Assembly (NCBI RefSeq): GCF_000718095.1
Contig: NZ_JOEI01000031.1
Location: forward strand, 124,001-188,000
Direction: 5' to 3'
Source: Streptomyces scopuliridis RB72
Lineage (GTDB): Bacteria; Actinomycetota; Actinomycetes; Streptomycetales; Streptomycetaceae
Length of the DNA stretch: 64,000 nt
Part shown: piece by piece, positions 1-8,303 of the stretch
How positions within the stretch are numbered: position 1 is the first letter of the stretch
Layout: each line of letters opens with the position of its first letter
Translations under genes and position numbers: made by a program
The notes under the pieces: generated by a model
Seen by the model: the letters and a program-made list of their open reading frames with translations, nothing else
Told to the model about the DNA's origin: nothing
Databases searched by the model: none

Positions 1-99
1 GACGGTCTCGCCGGGGGCGGCGGTCAGATCGGCGCTGTCGACGAGCCGGCGGCCGTCGGCGGCGTACGAGAGTCCTTCGAGCCGGAGTGTCGCCGTCAT
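1..99 (-). CDS. btuD: Cobalamin ABC transporter ATP-binding protein, N-terminal fragment (runs off window)
   Basis: Only the first 33 codons lie inside the window; the gene continues past position 1. The start ATG overlaps the stop of the permease gene in an ATGA arrangement, so the two are translationally coupled. The visible residues (MTATLRLEGLSYAADG, then a short strand ending PGETV) match the N-terminus of FecE/BtuD-type ATPases, just ahead of where the Walker A loop would fall. Third gene of the riboswitch-controlled cobalamin operon. The call rests on operon position plus this short stretch. Confidence 0.75.
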   Translation of the reverse strand, partial: MTATLRLEGLSYAADGRRLVDSADLTAAPGETV

Positions 100-1136
100 A
101 CGGGGGCTCCTTCGGGGCGGCGGCGCATCAGCCACAGGAAGGCGGGGCCCCCGGTGAGCGCGGTGAGGACGCCGACGGGCACGTCCTGGGGCGCGGCGAC
201 GGTACGGGCCGCGAGGTCGGCGGCGACGAGGATGACGGCTCCGCCCAGCGCGGCGACCGGCAGCAGGGCGCGGTGGCTCGCGCCGACGGCCATTCTGGCG
301 GCGTGCGGGACGAGCAGTCCGATGAAGCCCACGGCGCCGCTGGCGGCCACCATCACGCCGGTGACCAGGGAGGCGAGGACGAACACGGCGGCGCGGAAGC
401 GCGAGCTGTCCAGGCCGAGTACGGTCGCGCCCTCCTCGCCCGCCAGCAGCAGATCGAGCGGCCGGGCCAGGGCGATGAGCAGCGCGGTGCCGAGGGTGAG
501 GACGACCGCGGGCAGGAGCAGGGTGGACCAGCGGGCGCTGCCGAGGCCGCCGAAGGTCCAGTACATGGCTTCCTGGAAGTGCTCGGGGCGTGCCGAGACG
601 ATCAGGATGAGGGTGGTGAGCGCGGAGAGGATGTACGCGACGGCGACCCCGGCGAGGACGAGCCGGCCGCCGGTCATCGCACCGCGCCGGCGGGCCAGCC
701 CGTACACCAGCGCCAGTGCGAGCAGCGAGCCGGCGAAGGCCGCGGCGGGCATGGCGACGGTGGTGGTGATCCCGCCGCCGATGCCGAGGACCATGACCAG
801 CGCGGCGCCGGCGGACGCCCCGGAGGAGATGCCGAGGAGGAAGGGGTCGGCGAGCCGGTTGCGTACGAGCGCCTGGAGGACGGTGCCGACGACGGCGAGC
901 CCGGCGCCGACGATCACCCCGAGCAGCACGCGGGGCAGCCGTACGTCGAGCACGATGGTGCGGAAGGGGCCGGGGTCGGCGCCGCCGGTGAGGATGGTGA
1001 TCACCTGGCCGGGCGGGATGCGTACGGAGCCGAGGGCGAGGCCCGCGACGACGGCGGTGGCGAGCGCGGCGGCGAGGCAGCCGAGCACCAGGGTGTAGCG
1101 CAGCCGCCCGTGGCCGGGCGGGGTGGTCCGGGTCAT
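96..1136 (-). CDS. btuC: FecCD/BtuC-family ABC transporter permease (cobalamin import)
   Basis: A 346-residue polytopic membrane protein of the FecCD family, which forms the homodimeric channel of type II importers for vitamin B12, haem and siderophores. About ten hydrophobic segments are visible. Family hallmarks include VRLPRVLLGVIVGAGLAVVG near residues 65-85, the GISSGASAGAA stretch near 105-115, and GFIGLLVPHAARM near residue 270, which forms the coupling region that contacts the ATPase. It lies 9 nt downstream of the binding-protein gene and overlaps the ATPase start. Cobalamin is inferred as substrate from the riboswitch upstream of the operon; a siderophore would be the alternative without it. 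Confidence 0.93.
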   Translation of the reverse strand: MTRTTPPGHGRLRYTLVLGCLAAALATAVVAGLALGSVRIPPGQVITILTGGADPGPFRTIVLDVRLPRVLLGVIVGAGLAVVGTVLQALVRNRLADPFLLGISSGASAGAALVMVLGIGGGITTTVAMPAAAFAGSLLALALVYGLARRRGAMTGGRLVLAGVAVAYILSALTTLILIVSARPEHFQEAMYWTFGGLGSARWSTLLLPAVVLTLGTALLIALARPLDLLLAGEEGATVLGLDSSRFRAAVFVLASLVTGVMVAASGAVGFIGLLVPHAARMAVGASHRALLPVAALGGAVILVAADLAARTVAAPQDVPVGVLTALTGGPAFLWLMRRRPEGAPV

Positions 1137-1145
1137 GGCCGGGGC

Positions 1146-2153
1146 TTACTTGACGGACTCGGGGTGGAGCTGCGCGGCGAGCCGTTCGATGGCGTCGGGC
1201 GCGCGGACGCCGAGGACCACGTCCGAGAGCGGCATGACGGCGAACCGCTTGTTCCTGACGGCCGGTACGTCCTTGATGACGGGGTCCTCCAGCAGTCGCT
1301 TCTTCTTCTGGGCGACGGTGGTGGAGCCGTAGTCGTAGATGACGATGACGTCGGGCTTGCGGGCGACGACCTGTTCCCAGGTGGCGTCGCCGAAGGACTT
1401 GCCGAGGCCGGCGAAGACATTGCGGCCGCCGGCGCGGGTGATCAGTTCGTTGCCGATGCCCTTGCCGCCGGCGGTGAAGGCGGTCTTGTCGCCGCTGTCG
1501 TAGACGAAGACGGAGACCGGCTCGACGCGCTTGAGCAGGGCGGCGGTGTCCGTGACGGTGGTGCGGGCGGCGGCGATCCACTTCTCGGCGCGGTCGGGGA
1601 CGCCGAAGGTGCGGCCGGTCTCCCGGACCTCCTGGTAGACGTCGTCGAGGGACGTCGTGTCCTGGGGGCAGTTCTCCAGGTTGAGCCGGGTGTGGATACC
1701 GGCGGACCCGAGGTCGTCGCGGCTGCGGCCGTCCTTGGCGGCGAAGGCGCTGGCGTAACCGCCGTAGACGAAGTCGGGGTTGGCGGCGAGCAGCCGCTCC
1801 TTCGAGGGGTACTCCTCGGCGAGCACCGGGACGCTCTTGTACGCCTTCTCGTAGGCGGGGAGTATCCGGTCGTCCAGGTAGGCGGTGCCGACGAGGGACT
1901 TCTCCAGGCCGAGCGCCAGCATCACTTCGGTGACGTGCTGGTTCATGGTGACGGCCCGCTTCGGCGGCGCCTGATAGGTGGTTTTCACCGCGCAGTTGGT
2001 GACGGTGTACGGGAAGCCGGGCGCGGTGGTCGCGGCCCGCGCGCCGTCCTTCGCGTCCGTGGAGGGGGAGCCGCCGCAGGCGGTGAGCGGGAGCAGTACG
2101 GCGGTGATGACGGCGGGCGTGAGCGCACGGCGGCGCCGGGACAGCACAGACAC
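1146..2153 (-). CDS. btuF: Cobalamin ABC transporter substrate-binding lipoprotein
   Basis: An extracellular solute-binding lipoprotein of the periplasmic-binding-protein type II (BtuF/FecB) family, about 335 residues. I chose the GTG at 2153 because GGAGGAGG lies 7-8 nt upstream and the product then opens with a compact lipoprotein signal: RRRR, a hydrophobic run, and lipobox LTAC. A longer open frame to 2270 reads into the riboswitch and is not used. The fold is supported by RAVTMNQHVTEVMLALGLE near residues 65-85, the VIVIYDYG segment, and a C-terminal NKRFAVMPLSDV typical of the second lobe. First gene of an operon with the permease and ATPase. Expression is expected to be switched off by cobalamin through the upstream riboswitch. 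Confidence 0.92.
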   Translation of the reverse strand: MSVLSRRRRALTPAVITAVLLPLTACGGSPSTDAKDGARAATTAPGFPYTVTNCAVKTTYQAPPKRAVTMNQHVTEVMLALGLEKSLVGTAYLDDRILPAYEKAYKSVPVLAEEYPSKERLLAANPDFVYGGYASAFAAKDGRSRDDLGSAGIHTRLNLENCPQDTTSLDDVYQEVRETGRTFGVPDRAEKWIAAARTTVTDTAALLKRVEPVSVFVYDSGDKTAFTAGGKGIGNELITRAGGRNVFAGLGKSFGDATWEQVVARKPDVIVIYDYGSTTVAQKKKRLLEDPVIKDVPAVRNKRFAVMPLSDVVLGVRAPDAIERLAAQLHPESVK

Positions 2154-2202
2154 GGCAGGGCCTCCTCCGGGGGATTTCCGCGTCCCCTGGCTGGTGGGAG
2201 AA

Positions 2203-2296
2203 GGGCGGCAGGTCAGTTCCTGGCTGCCAAGCTGGGCTTGGTCACAGTGGCGGGACCGCGCCGGATTCACACCGGCTTCCTGATCCCTGCCGCCTC
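2203..2296 (-). promoter_or_regulatory. Cobalamin (B12) riboswitch
   Basis: Read on the minus strand the region carries the conserved cobalamin-riboswitch core: GGAAGCCGGTG, then GAATCCGGCGCGGTCCCGC, the box GCCACTGTGA, then AGCCAGGA and CCTGCCGCC. The first and last elements close a P1 helix (GGCGGCAGG at 2204-2212 pairing with its complement at 2286-2294). It ends about 50 nt before the btuF start codon, the usual place for a translational or transcriptional B12 switch. This is what assigns the following FecCD-type importer to cobalamin. Pattern match by eye to the family consensus; a covariance-model search would confirm it. Confidence 0.95.
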
Positions 2297-2344
2297 GGTT
2301 CGGCGCTCAGTTTGTCAGATCTTCCGAGCGCCGCGATGGGTGCC

Positions 2345-2758
2345 TCAGACGATCTCCACGTCCTCTTCCGTGACCGTGCCCTCGACGATGCGGTACGAGC
2401 GGAACTGGAAGGGGCCCGCGTCGTCGTGGTCGGCGGTGGAGACGAGGACGTAGTGGGCGCCCGGCTCGTTGGCGTAGGTGATGTCCGTACGGGACGGATA
2501 CGCCTCGGTGGCGGTGTGCGAGTGGTAGATGATCACCGGCTCTTCGTCGCGGTCGTCCATCTCCCGGTAGAGCTTGAGCAGATCCGCCGAGTCGAACTCG
2601 TAGAAGGTGGGCGAGCGTGCGGCGTTGAGCATGGGGATGAACCGCTCGGCCCGGCCGGTCCCGGCGGGACCCGCGACCACGCCGCACGCCTCGTCGGGAT
2701 GGTCGGCGCGCGCGTGCTCGACGATCTTGTCGTGCAGGGCCTGGGTGATGGTGAGCAT
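2345..2758 (-). CDS. mec: JAMM/MPN+ metalloprotease, Mec-like ([CysO]-cysteine peptidase)
   Basis: A 137-residue Mov34/MPN/PAD-1 family zinc peptidase. The JAMM signature HxHx7SxxD is complete (HSHTATEAYPSRTD, around residues 79-92), with the partner glutamate in the early DEACGVV motif near residue 23. In actinobacteria this family includes Mec, which releases cysteine from the sulfur-carrier protein CysO after CysM has loaded it. Here the expected partners, a MoaD/ThiS-like carrier and a CysM-type synthase, do not follow: the next feature downstream is the cobalamin riboswitch. They may lie elsewhere in the genome. The Mec assignment is therefore by family rather than operon context. Confidence 0.85.
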   Translation of the reverse strand: MLTITQALHDKIVEHARADHPDEACGVVAGPAGTGRAERFIPMLNAARSPTFYEFDSADLLKLYREMDDRDEEPVIIYHSHTATEAYPSRTDITYANEPGAHYVLVSTADHDDAGPFQFRSYRIVEGTVTEEDVEIV

Positions 2759-2842
2759 GGAGAAAATATAAAGGGACGGGTACGGCCCCCGGATCCGGGA
2801 GGGAGTTTCCCGGTTCCAGGGGCCGTCAGGGGCTCGGCGGGG

Positions 2843-4312
2843 CTACTCCGCGGAGGCGTACTCAGGGGCGGCGCGTTCCGCGGACCGCGGGGTGCGGCGC
2901 TTGAGGAGCTGCCAGCCGATGACGAGGCCCACCGCCCAGACCGCCCCCACATAGAGGGAGACCCGCGCGTCCTTGTCGTACGCGATCAGGCAGGTGACCA
3001 GGGCCAGGAAACCGACCGCGACCCAGCTGAACGCCGAACCGCCCGGGGCGGGGAACGACGAGGCGGGCAGGAGGCCCGCCCGTACCCCGCGGCGGTAGCG
3101 GATATGGCTGATCAGGATCATCATCCAGGTCCAGATACCGGCGGCGGTGGCCACGGACGTCACATACCCGAAGGCCTTCTCCGGGACGATGTAGTTGAGG
3201 ACCACACCGATGCCCATGAGGGCGACGGAGACGGTGATGCCGAACGCCGGGGTCTTGCGTGAGTTGAGCTTGCCGAAGAGCTTCGGCGCCTCGCTGTTGG
3301 CGGCGAGGTCGCGCAGCATCCGGCCGGTGGAGTACATGCCCGAGTTGCAGGACGAGAGCGCGGCGGTCAGCACGACGAAGTTGACGATGCCGGCCGCGAG
3401 CGGGATGCCCATCGTCTCGAAGGCGTGGACGAAGGGGCTGGTGCCCGCCGAGAACTCGGTCCACTTGACGACCGCGAGGATGACGGTCAGCGCGCCCACG
3501 TAGAAGACGATGATGCGCCAGGGCAGGGTGTTGATCGCCTTGGGGAGGGTCTTCTCCGGGTTCTCGGACTCGCCCGCGGTGACGCCCACCAGCTCGACGG
3601 CGAGGTAGGCGAACATGACGCCCTGGAGGGTCATCAGGCTGGAGCCGATGCCGTTGGGGAAGATCCCGTCGTGTGCCCAGAGGTTGGAGGCGGCGGCGGT
3701 GTCACCGGCGTCGGAGAAGCCGAGGGTGAGCACACCGAGACCGATGACGATCATTCCGATGATCGCGGTGACCTTGATCATCGAGAACCAGAACTCGACC
3801 TCGCCGAAGATCTTCACCGAGATCAGGTTGACGCCGAAGAGCACCACCAGGAAGACCAGGGCGCTGACCCACTGCGGGATCTGGGGGAACCAGAAGTGGA
3901 TATAGATGGCCGCGGCGGTCAGTTCCGCCATCCCGGTGACGACCCACATCAGCCAGTACGTCCAGCCGGTGGCGAAGCCGAAGAACGGGCCGAGGAACTC
4001 TCTGGCGTACTCCGCGAAGGAGCCGGAGACCGGCCGGTAGAGGAGCAGCTCGCCGAGCGCCCGCATGATGAAGAAGATCACGACGCCGGCGAGGGCGTAC
4101 ATGAGGATGATGCTGGGTCCGGCCTTGGCGATATTCGCTCCGGCGCCCATGAAGAGCCCGACGCCGATGGCGCCGCCGATGGCGATCATCTGGACCTGAC
4201 GGCTGCCGAGCCCGCGCTCGTAGCCCTCCTCCGGGGCGCTGCCGCCGGCCGGTCCTCCGGCGGTCCCGTCGCCGCCGTACTCCTTGTCGACCTGCGCAGA
4301 GGTCATGGTCAT
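2843..4312 (-). CDS. Amino acid permease (APC superfamily, AnsP/GabP type)
   Basis: A 489-residue transporter with about 12 membrane segments. The N-terminus has the APC signature RQVQMIAIGGAIGVGLFMG (near residues 38-56) followed by GPSIILMYALAG, both typical of amino acid/proton symporters of the AAT family (asparagine, aromatic, GABA permeases). The EYAREFLGPFFGFATGWTYW segment is also family-typical. Start chosen at the ATG at 4312 because GGAGAAAGG lies just upstream; an ATG five codons earlier has no ribosome binding site. Substrate cannot be read from sequence. It is transcribed alone, behind a 328-bp intergenic region and ahead of the mec-like gene. Confidence 0.93.
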   Translation of the reverse strand: MTMTSAQVDKEYGGDGTAGGPAGGSAPEEGYERGLGSRQVQMIAIGGAIGVGLFMGAGANIAKAGPSIILMYALAGVVIFFIMRALGELLLYRPVSGSFAEYAREFLGPFFGFATGWTYWLMWVVTGMAELTAAAIYIHFWFPQIPQWVSALVFLVVLFGVNLISVKIFGEVEFWFSMIKVTAIIGMIVIGLGVLTLGFSDAGDTAAASNLWAHDGIFPNGIGSSLMTLQGVMFAYLAVELVGVTAGESENPEKTLPKAINTLPWRIIVFYVGALTVILAVVKWTEFSAGTSPFVHAFETMGIPLAAGIVNFVVLTAALSSCNSGMYSTGRMLRDLAANSEAPKLFGKLNSRKTPAFGITVSVALMGIGVVLNYIVPEKAFGYVTSVATAAGIWTWMMILISHIRYRRGVRAGLLPASSFPAPGGSAFSWVAVGFLALVTCLIAYDKDARVSLYVGAVWAVGLVIGWQLLKRRTPRSAERAAPEYASAE

Positions 4313-4640
4313 GCGCCCTTTCTCCATGCAGATCCGCGCCGTGCTCGGCCGCGGACCAGTTCCCGATCCCCCCGGATTGGATGGAGTGCCGCCGGCGGTC
4401 GGCCGGCCGAAGCACCCCCGGGGACAGGGGTGGCGTCCCCGGGGGGTCGTGCAGATCTATCACGCCGAACTGGGCGATCAGCGGAGCGCGCTGTGGCGCA
4501 GCCCACAGGGAGAAGCGGACAAATCGCACCGCGAACCGCAAAGGTCGCCGGAGCGGTGACGGGATCGTTATGCCGAATTGAGCGTCACCTGAGCGTACGG
4601 AAGGGGGCCTGCCGACAACCGGCACATGACATGCGGGGAG
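4313..4640. promoter_or_regulatory. Intergenic region upstream of the amino acid permease, with a GC-rich hairpin
   Basis: No gene is visible here. An 11-bp perfect inverted repeat (CCCCCGGGGAC at 4415-4425, its complement at 4435-4445, 9-nt loop) lies about 200 nt downstream of the clpS-DUF2017 operon and is a plausible terminator for it, although no U-tract follows. The part closest to 4312 should hold the permease promoter. I cannot assign -10/-35 boxes with confidence. Confidence 0.45.
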
Positions 4641-5219
4641 TCAGGACATGAGGGTCTCGACGAGTGATTCCTGGAGCGCGCCGAGCCAGAGGTACGCCAT
4701 CACCATCGGCTTGCGCGGGTCGGAGTCGGGCAGCCGGTAGAGCTCTCCGCCCTCGTCCTCGTCGGTGACCTCCAGGCGCGTGCCGATCGTCAGCCGCAGA
4801 TCGTTGAGCGCGCCGAGCCAGTGCTGACAGTCGTCGGAGGTCAGCTTGAGTACGGCGGCACCCCCGCCCTCCACGGCGAGCGCGTCCAGCGTACGGACGA
4901 GCGCCATGCCGTCCTCGCGCTTGCGGCTGCGCAGGTCGTTCTCCGTGAACCGTCTGAACTCCGAGGAGAATTCGCGCAGTTCGTCGTCGTCATCGCCGTA
5001 CGCGTCCGGGAAGAGCCTGGCCAGCGCCGGATCGGCGGGCGGCTCGCTGGGGCCCTCGCTGAAGAGCGAGGCGAGCGGGTCCTCGCCCTGGGCGGGCTCG
5101 TCGCCCGGCCCTATCAGCTCCAGCAGCTGTACGGCGAGCGAGCGCAGGATCGAGATCTCGACCTCGTCGAGCGCGACGGCCGCGCCGCCGCCGGGGATCG
5201 CCTCGAACTGCCCGGCCAT
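4641..5219 (-). CDS. DUF2017 family protein, ClpS-linked
   Basis: A 192-residue soluble protein of the actinobacterial DUF2017 family, function unknown. It is mostly helical and acidic, with SILRSLAVQLLELIG near residues 20-36, a block of acidic residues (YGDDDDELREFSSEFRRF) in the middle, and a C-terminal helix YLWLGALQESLVETLM. The start ATG overlaps the clpS stop (ATGA), which is the standard arrangement in streptomycetes and suggests a role connected with N-end-rule proteolysis or its control. No catalytic motif is evident. Start codon is set by this overlap. Confidence 0.9.
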   Translation of the reverse strand: MAGQFEAIPGGGAAVALDEVEISILRSLAVQLLELIGPGDEPAQGEDPLASLFSEGPSEPPADPALARLFPDAYGDDDDELREFSSEFRRFTENDLRSRKREDGMALVRTLDALAVEGGGAAVLKLTSDDCQHWLGALNDLRLTIGTRLEVTDEDEGGELYRLPDSDPRKPMVMAYLWLGALQESLVETLMS

Positions 5220-5524
5220 CAGGCGCGGTCCTGCGAGAGCGTGGCCCACAGCCCGAAGCCGTGCATCGCCTGTACGTCGCGCTCCATCTCCTCGCGGCTG
5301 CCGCTGGAGACGATCGCGCGGCCCTTGTGGTGGACGTCGAGCATGAGCTTGTGCGCCTTGTCCTTCGGATAGCCGAAATAGGTCTGGAAGACGTACGCCA
5401 CATAACTCATCAGGTTGACCGGATCGTTGTGCACGATCGTCACCCACGGCACATCGGGTTCGGGGACGGCGAAAGTCTCCTCGGCCGATTCGGGGCGTTC
5501 GATCTCAGTCGGGGCAACACTCAC
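5219..5524 (-). CDS. clpS: ATP-dependent Clp protease adaptor ClpS
   Basis: ClpS binds N-degron substrates and hands them to the ClpC/ClpA unfoldase. The protein has the family core: [20 protein letters not shown] (around residues 38-57), where the ND pair and following residues form the N-degron pocket, then a helix ending [14 protein letters not shown] and the [10 protein letters not shown] tail. I start it at the GTG at 5524, which yields 101 residues, the normal length. The longer open frame upstream is an extension without homology. The N-terminal 35 residues are acidic and disordered, as is usual. Operon with the DUF2017 gene. Confidence 0.95.
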   Translation of the reverse strand: MSVAPTEIERPESAEETFAVPEPDVPWVTIVHNDPVNLMSYVAYVFQTYFGYPKDKAHKLMLDVHHKGRAIVSSGSREEMERDVQAMHGFGLWATLSQDRA

Positions 5525-5664
5525 GGTTCGGGACGACCTTCTTCTCTGCGGGGGCGTGCCGGAATTCACAGCCTCACATGACCCATGCTGCCACCCGTCG
5601 CGGCGTGTCGCACAAACGGCCACGAGAAATCGTCAAGGTGACGAGTATTGGGTAGCATCGTTGT
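5525..5664. promoter_or_regulatory. Divergent clpS / pncB promoter region
   Basis: A 140-bp region serves two outward genes. Just ahead of pncB a -10-like TAGCAT (5653-5658) sits 6 nt before the ATG, so transcription would start at or next to the start codon and the mRNA would be leaderless; there is no Shine-Dalgarno sequence. At the -35 position lies a dyad CGTCA-AGG-TGACG (5631-5643), a candidate repressor site. The site and leaderless start are inferences from pattern only. Confidence 0.5.
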
Positions 5665-6993
5665 ATGAACACTCCGGACCTTGGGCTGCCGGTGGACGTG
5701 CCGTCGACCGCGCTCTTCACCGACCAGTACGAGCTGACGATGCTCCGGGCAGCGCTCCGGGCCGGGACGGCCGGCCGGCGCTCGGTCTTCGAGGTCTTCA
5801 CCCGGCGGCTGCCCGAGGGGCGCCGGTACGGGGTCGTGGCCGGCACCGGACGCGTCCTGGACGCCGTGGAGAACTTCCGGTTCGACGCGGATGTGCTGGG
5901 CTTCCTCCGGGAGCAGGGCATCGTGGACGAGGCGACGCTCCGGTGGCTGGCCTCGTACCGCTTCAGCGGGGACATCTGGGGCTATCCGGAGGGCGAGGTG
6001 TACTTCCCGGGCTCGCCGATCCTGCGGGTCGAGGGCTCCTTCGCCGAGTGCGTGCTGCTGGAGACCGTGATCCTGTCAATCCTCAATCATGACTCGGCGA
6101 TCGCCGCGGCGGCCTCCCGCATGGCGGCGGCGGCGAGCGGGCGCGGGCTGATCGAGATGGGCGCGCGCCGTACGCACGAGCTGGCCGCGGTCGCCGCCTC
6201 GCGCGCGGCGTACGTCGGGGGCTTCGACACCACCTCGGACCTGGCGGCCGGGTTCCGCTATGGCATTCCGACGGTGGGCACCAGCGCGCACGCGTTCACC
6301 CTGCTGCACGACAGCGAACGTGACGCCTTCCGGGCGCAGATCGACTCGCTCGGCCGGGGGACGACGCTGCTCGTCGACACGTTCGACGTGGCCGAGGCCG
6401 TACGGACCGCCGTGGAGATCGCGGGGCCCGAGCTGGGCGCCGTCCGGATCGACTCCGGGGACCTGCTGCTGGTCGCGCACCGGGTACGGCAGCAGCTGGA
6501 CGAGCTGGGCGCGGTGAACACCAAGATCGTGGTGACCTCCGACCTGGACGAGTACGCGATCGCCTCACTGGCGGCGGCGCCGGTGGACGCGTACGGCGTC
6601 GGCACCCAGCTGGTCACCGGCAGCGGGCATCCGACCTGCTCCATGGTCTACAAGGTCGTCGCCCGCGCGACCTCCGCCGACCCGAAGGCCACGCTGCACC
6701 CCGTGGCGAAGAAGTCGCTGGGCGGCAAGACCTCCATCGGGGGCCGCAAATGGGCCGCGCGGCGGCGGGACGCCGAGGGGTACGCCGAGGCCGAGGTGGT
6801 CGGCACGGGCCCCGTACCGCCGGAGCTGCTGGACCGGCAGCTGCTGGTGGAGCTGGTCAAGGGCGGCGAGATCGTCGCCCGCGAGCCGCTGGACGCCGTG
6901 CGCGACCGGCATATCGCGGCGCGCGCGGGGCTGCCGATGTCGGCCATCCAGCTGTCGCGGGGCGAGCCGGTGATCCCGACCGAGTACATGTGA
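5665..6993 (+). CDS. pncB: Nicotinate phosphoribosyltransferase
   Basis: Converts nicotinate and PRPP to nicotinate mononucleotide, the entry step of the Preiss-Handler NAD salvage route. At 442 residues it is the normal size. Recognisable features are LFTDQYELTMLRAAL at the N-terminus, FEVFTRRLPEGRRYGVVAG, the ILNHDSAIAAAASRM stretch, ARRTHELAAVAASRAAYVGG, the phosphoribosyl-binding RIDSGDL near residue 260, and GVGTQLVTGSGHP near residue 312. It is followed 211 bp later by the nicotinamidase gene on the same strand, so the two encode consecutive salvage steps. Start is the only in-frame ATG and appears leaderless. Confidence 0.97.
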   Translation: MNTPDLGLPVDVPSTALFTDQYELTMLRAALRAGTAGRRSVFEVFTRRLPEGRRYGVVAGTGRVLDAVENFRFDADVLGFLREQGIVDEATLRWLASYRFSGDIWGYPEGEVYFPGSPILRVEGSFAECVLLETVILSILNHDSAIAAAASRMAAAASGRGLIEMGARRTHELAAVAASRAAYVGGFDTTSDLAAGFRYGIPTVGTSAHAFTLLHDSERDAFRAQIDSLGRGTTLLVDTFDVAEAVRTAVEIAGPELGAVRIDSGDLLLVAHRVRQQLDELGAVNTKIVVTSDLDEYAIASLAAAPVDAYGVGTQLVTGSGHPTCSMVYKVVARATSADPKATLHPVAKKSLGGKTSIGGRKWAARRRDAEGYAEAEVVGTGPVPPELLDRQLLVELVKGGEIVAREPLDAVRDRHIAARAGLPMSAIQLSRGEPVIPTEYM

Positions 6994-7204
6994 GACCGGG
7001 CAGGTGGCGGATGAGGCCGGGCGAGTGGCGGACCGGGTACGTGTGAGGCGGAGGGGGCGGTGGTAGCGGTGGAGTACGGGACTCCGCGAACACGCCCGGA
7101 CCCCTCCCGAGACGGGGGCGGAGTCTCTAGGCTCGAAAACGTCCCCGAACAGTCCCCGTCACCCGCCCCCGGTACCACCCGCTCCCCATCGAAGGATGAC
7201 CGCC

Positions 7205-7807
7205 ATGCACCGCGCATTGATCGTCGTAGACGTGCAGAACGACTTCTGTGAGGGGGGCAGCGTCCCGGTCGCGGGGGGCTCCGAGGTGGCCGCCGCCGTC
7301 ACCGATCTGATCGGCCGCGCGACCCCCGGATACCGCTATGTGGTCGCCACCCGTGATCACCACATCGACCCCGGTGACCACTTCGCGACGCCCCCGGCCG
7401 CCCCCGACTTCGTCCACACCTGGCCGGTGCACTGCGTGGCGGGCACGGAGGGTGTGGGGTTCCACCCGAACTTCGCCCCGGCCGTCGCCTCCGGCGCGAT
7501 CGACGCGGTCTTCGACAAGGGCGCGTACTCGGCGGCGTACAGCGGGTTCGAGGGCGCCGACGAGAACGGCGTCCGGCTGGTGGACTGGCTGCGGGCGCGG
7601 GCCGTCGCCGAGGTCGATGTGGTCGGTATCGCCATGGACCACTGCGTACGCGCCACGGCCCTGGACGCGGTCCGTGAGGGCTTCGTCACGCGCGTACTGC
7701 TCGATCTGACCGCGGGCGTGGCCCCGGAGACCACGGAGCGGGCCATGGAGGAGCTGCGGGCCGCGGGGGCGGAGCTGACCGGCAAGCCGGTCGTCCACGC
7801 CGCCTGA
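7205..7807 (+). CDS. pncA: Nicotinamidase (isochorismatase family)
   Basis: Hydrolyses nicotinamide to nicotinate, feeding PncB. About 200 residues. The catalytic triad of the family is visible: Asp in VVDVQNDF near residue 8, Lys in FDKGAYSA near residue 100, and the nucleophile Cys in AMDHCVRAT near residue 142, with the cis-peptide GIAMD motif before it. Metal ligands fit the DHHIDPGDH segment near residue 55. I use the ATG at 7205, 9 nt after GAAGG, rather than the ATG at 7196, which abuts that sequence. Located just downstream of pncB. Confidence 0.95.
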   Translation: MHRALIVVDVQNDFCEGGSVPVAGGSEVAAAVTDLIGRATPGYRYVVATRDHHIDPGDHFATPPAAPDFVHTWPVHCVAGTEGVGFHPNFAPAVASGAIDAVFDKGAYSAAYSGFEGADENGVRLVDWLRARAVAEVDVVGIAMDHCVRATALDAVREGFVTRVLLDLTAGVAPETTERAMEELRAAGAELTGKPVVHAA

Positions 7808-7858
7808 GGCCGTTCCGCGAGCCTCCCTGGAGCCCCGCTCAAGCCCTCCCCGTACCCG

Positions 7859-8179
7859 TCAGTACCCAGCCCTCGCCGCGGGTCTCAGCAGCGCCCGTAT
7901 CGGCTGCCAGAGCTGCTCCAGACATTCCGGTGTGGTCCGCCACAGCAGGCCGTCCGGGTGATGGAGCACCGCGGTGATCTCGTCCGGCGTCGGGGGCTCC
8001 GCGTTGCCCCGCAGATAGACCGCCCGGAGCCCCAGGTTCCGCAGCCTGGTCAGGGCGCGGGCCCGGTTCGCGGCGTGCACCAGAACGCGCACCGTATCGC
8101 CCTCGGCCGCCGGGCTGGGCAGGGTCAGTGCCACCACCACCGTGCCGTTCGGGAGCTTGCTGAAGCCTCCGCCTGCCAT
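7859..8179 (-). CDS. Small conserved streptomycete protein of unknown function
   Basis: A 106-residue soluble protein that I do not assign to a named family. It starts MAGGGFSKLPNGTVVVALTL, has a central basic helix with ANRARALTRLRNLGLRAVYL, then a Pro/Glu segment and a C-terminal helix CLEQLWQPIRALLRP. The GGGGGAG ribosome site lies 9 nt before the ATG at 8179; a longer frame to 8278 runs into the upstream terminator and is not used. It lies downstream of the metalloprotease gene on the same strand and converges with pncA. The presence of an SD and typical codon bias support it as a real gene. Confidence 0.7.
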   Translation of the reverse strand: MAGGGFSKLPNGTVVVALTLPSPAAEGDTVRVLVHAANRARALTRLRNLGLRAVYLRGNAEPPTPDEITAVLHHPDGLLWRTTPECLEQLWQPIRALLRPAARAGY

Positions 8180-8244
8180 GTCCTTCATCTCCCCCGTGAG
8201 ACATCGTGTCAATAAGAGATCGTAGGACGCACCTAAACACGAAC

Positions 8245-8272
8245 GGCCGCCGCCCGCTAGAGGGCGACGGCC
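8245..8272 (-). terminator. Hairpin terminator after the M6 metalloprotease gene
   Basis: Inverted repeat GGCCGCCGCCC (8245-8255) and GGGCGACGGCC (8262-8272) with a 6-nt loop and one mismatch, about 30 nt beyond the protease stop codon. No strong U-tract, as is common in Streptomyces. Confidence 0.7.
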
Positions 8273-8303
8273 GATCATGCACTTGACCTGCGGTTACTTG
8301 GGG

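Noticed and set aside
87..2453. A 788-codon open frame on the plus strand opposite btuF/btuC
   Set aside because: Low-complexity Gly/Glu/Asp sequence, no domain, and it runs across the riboswitch.
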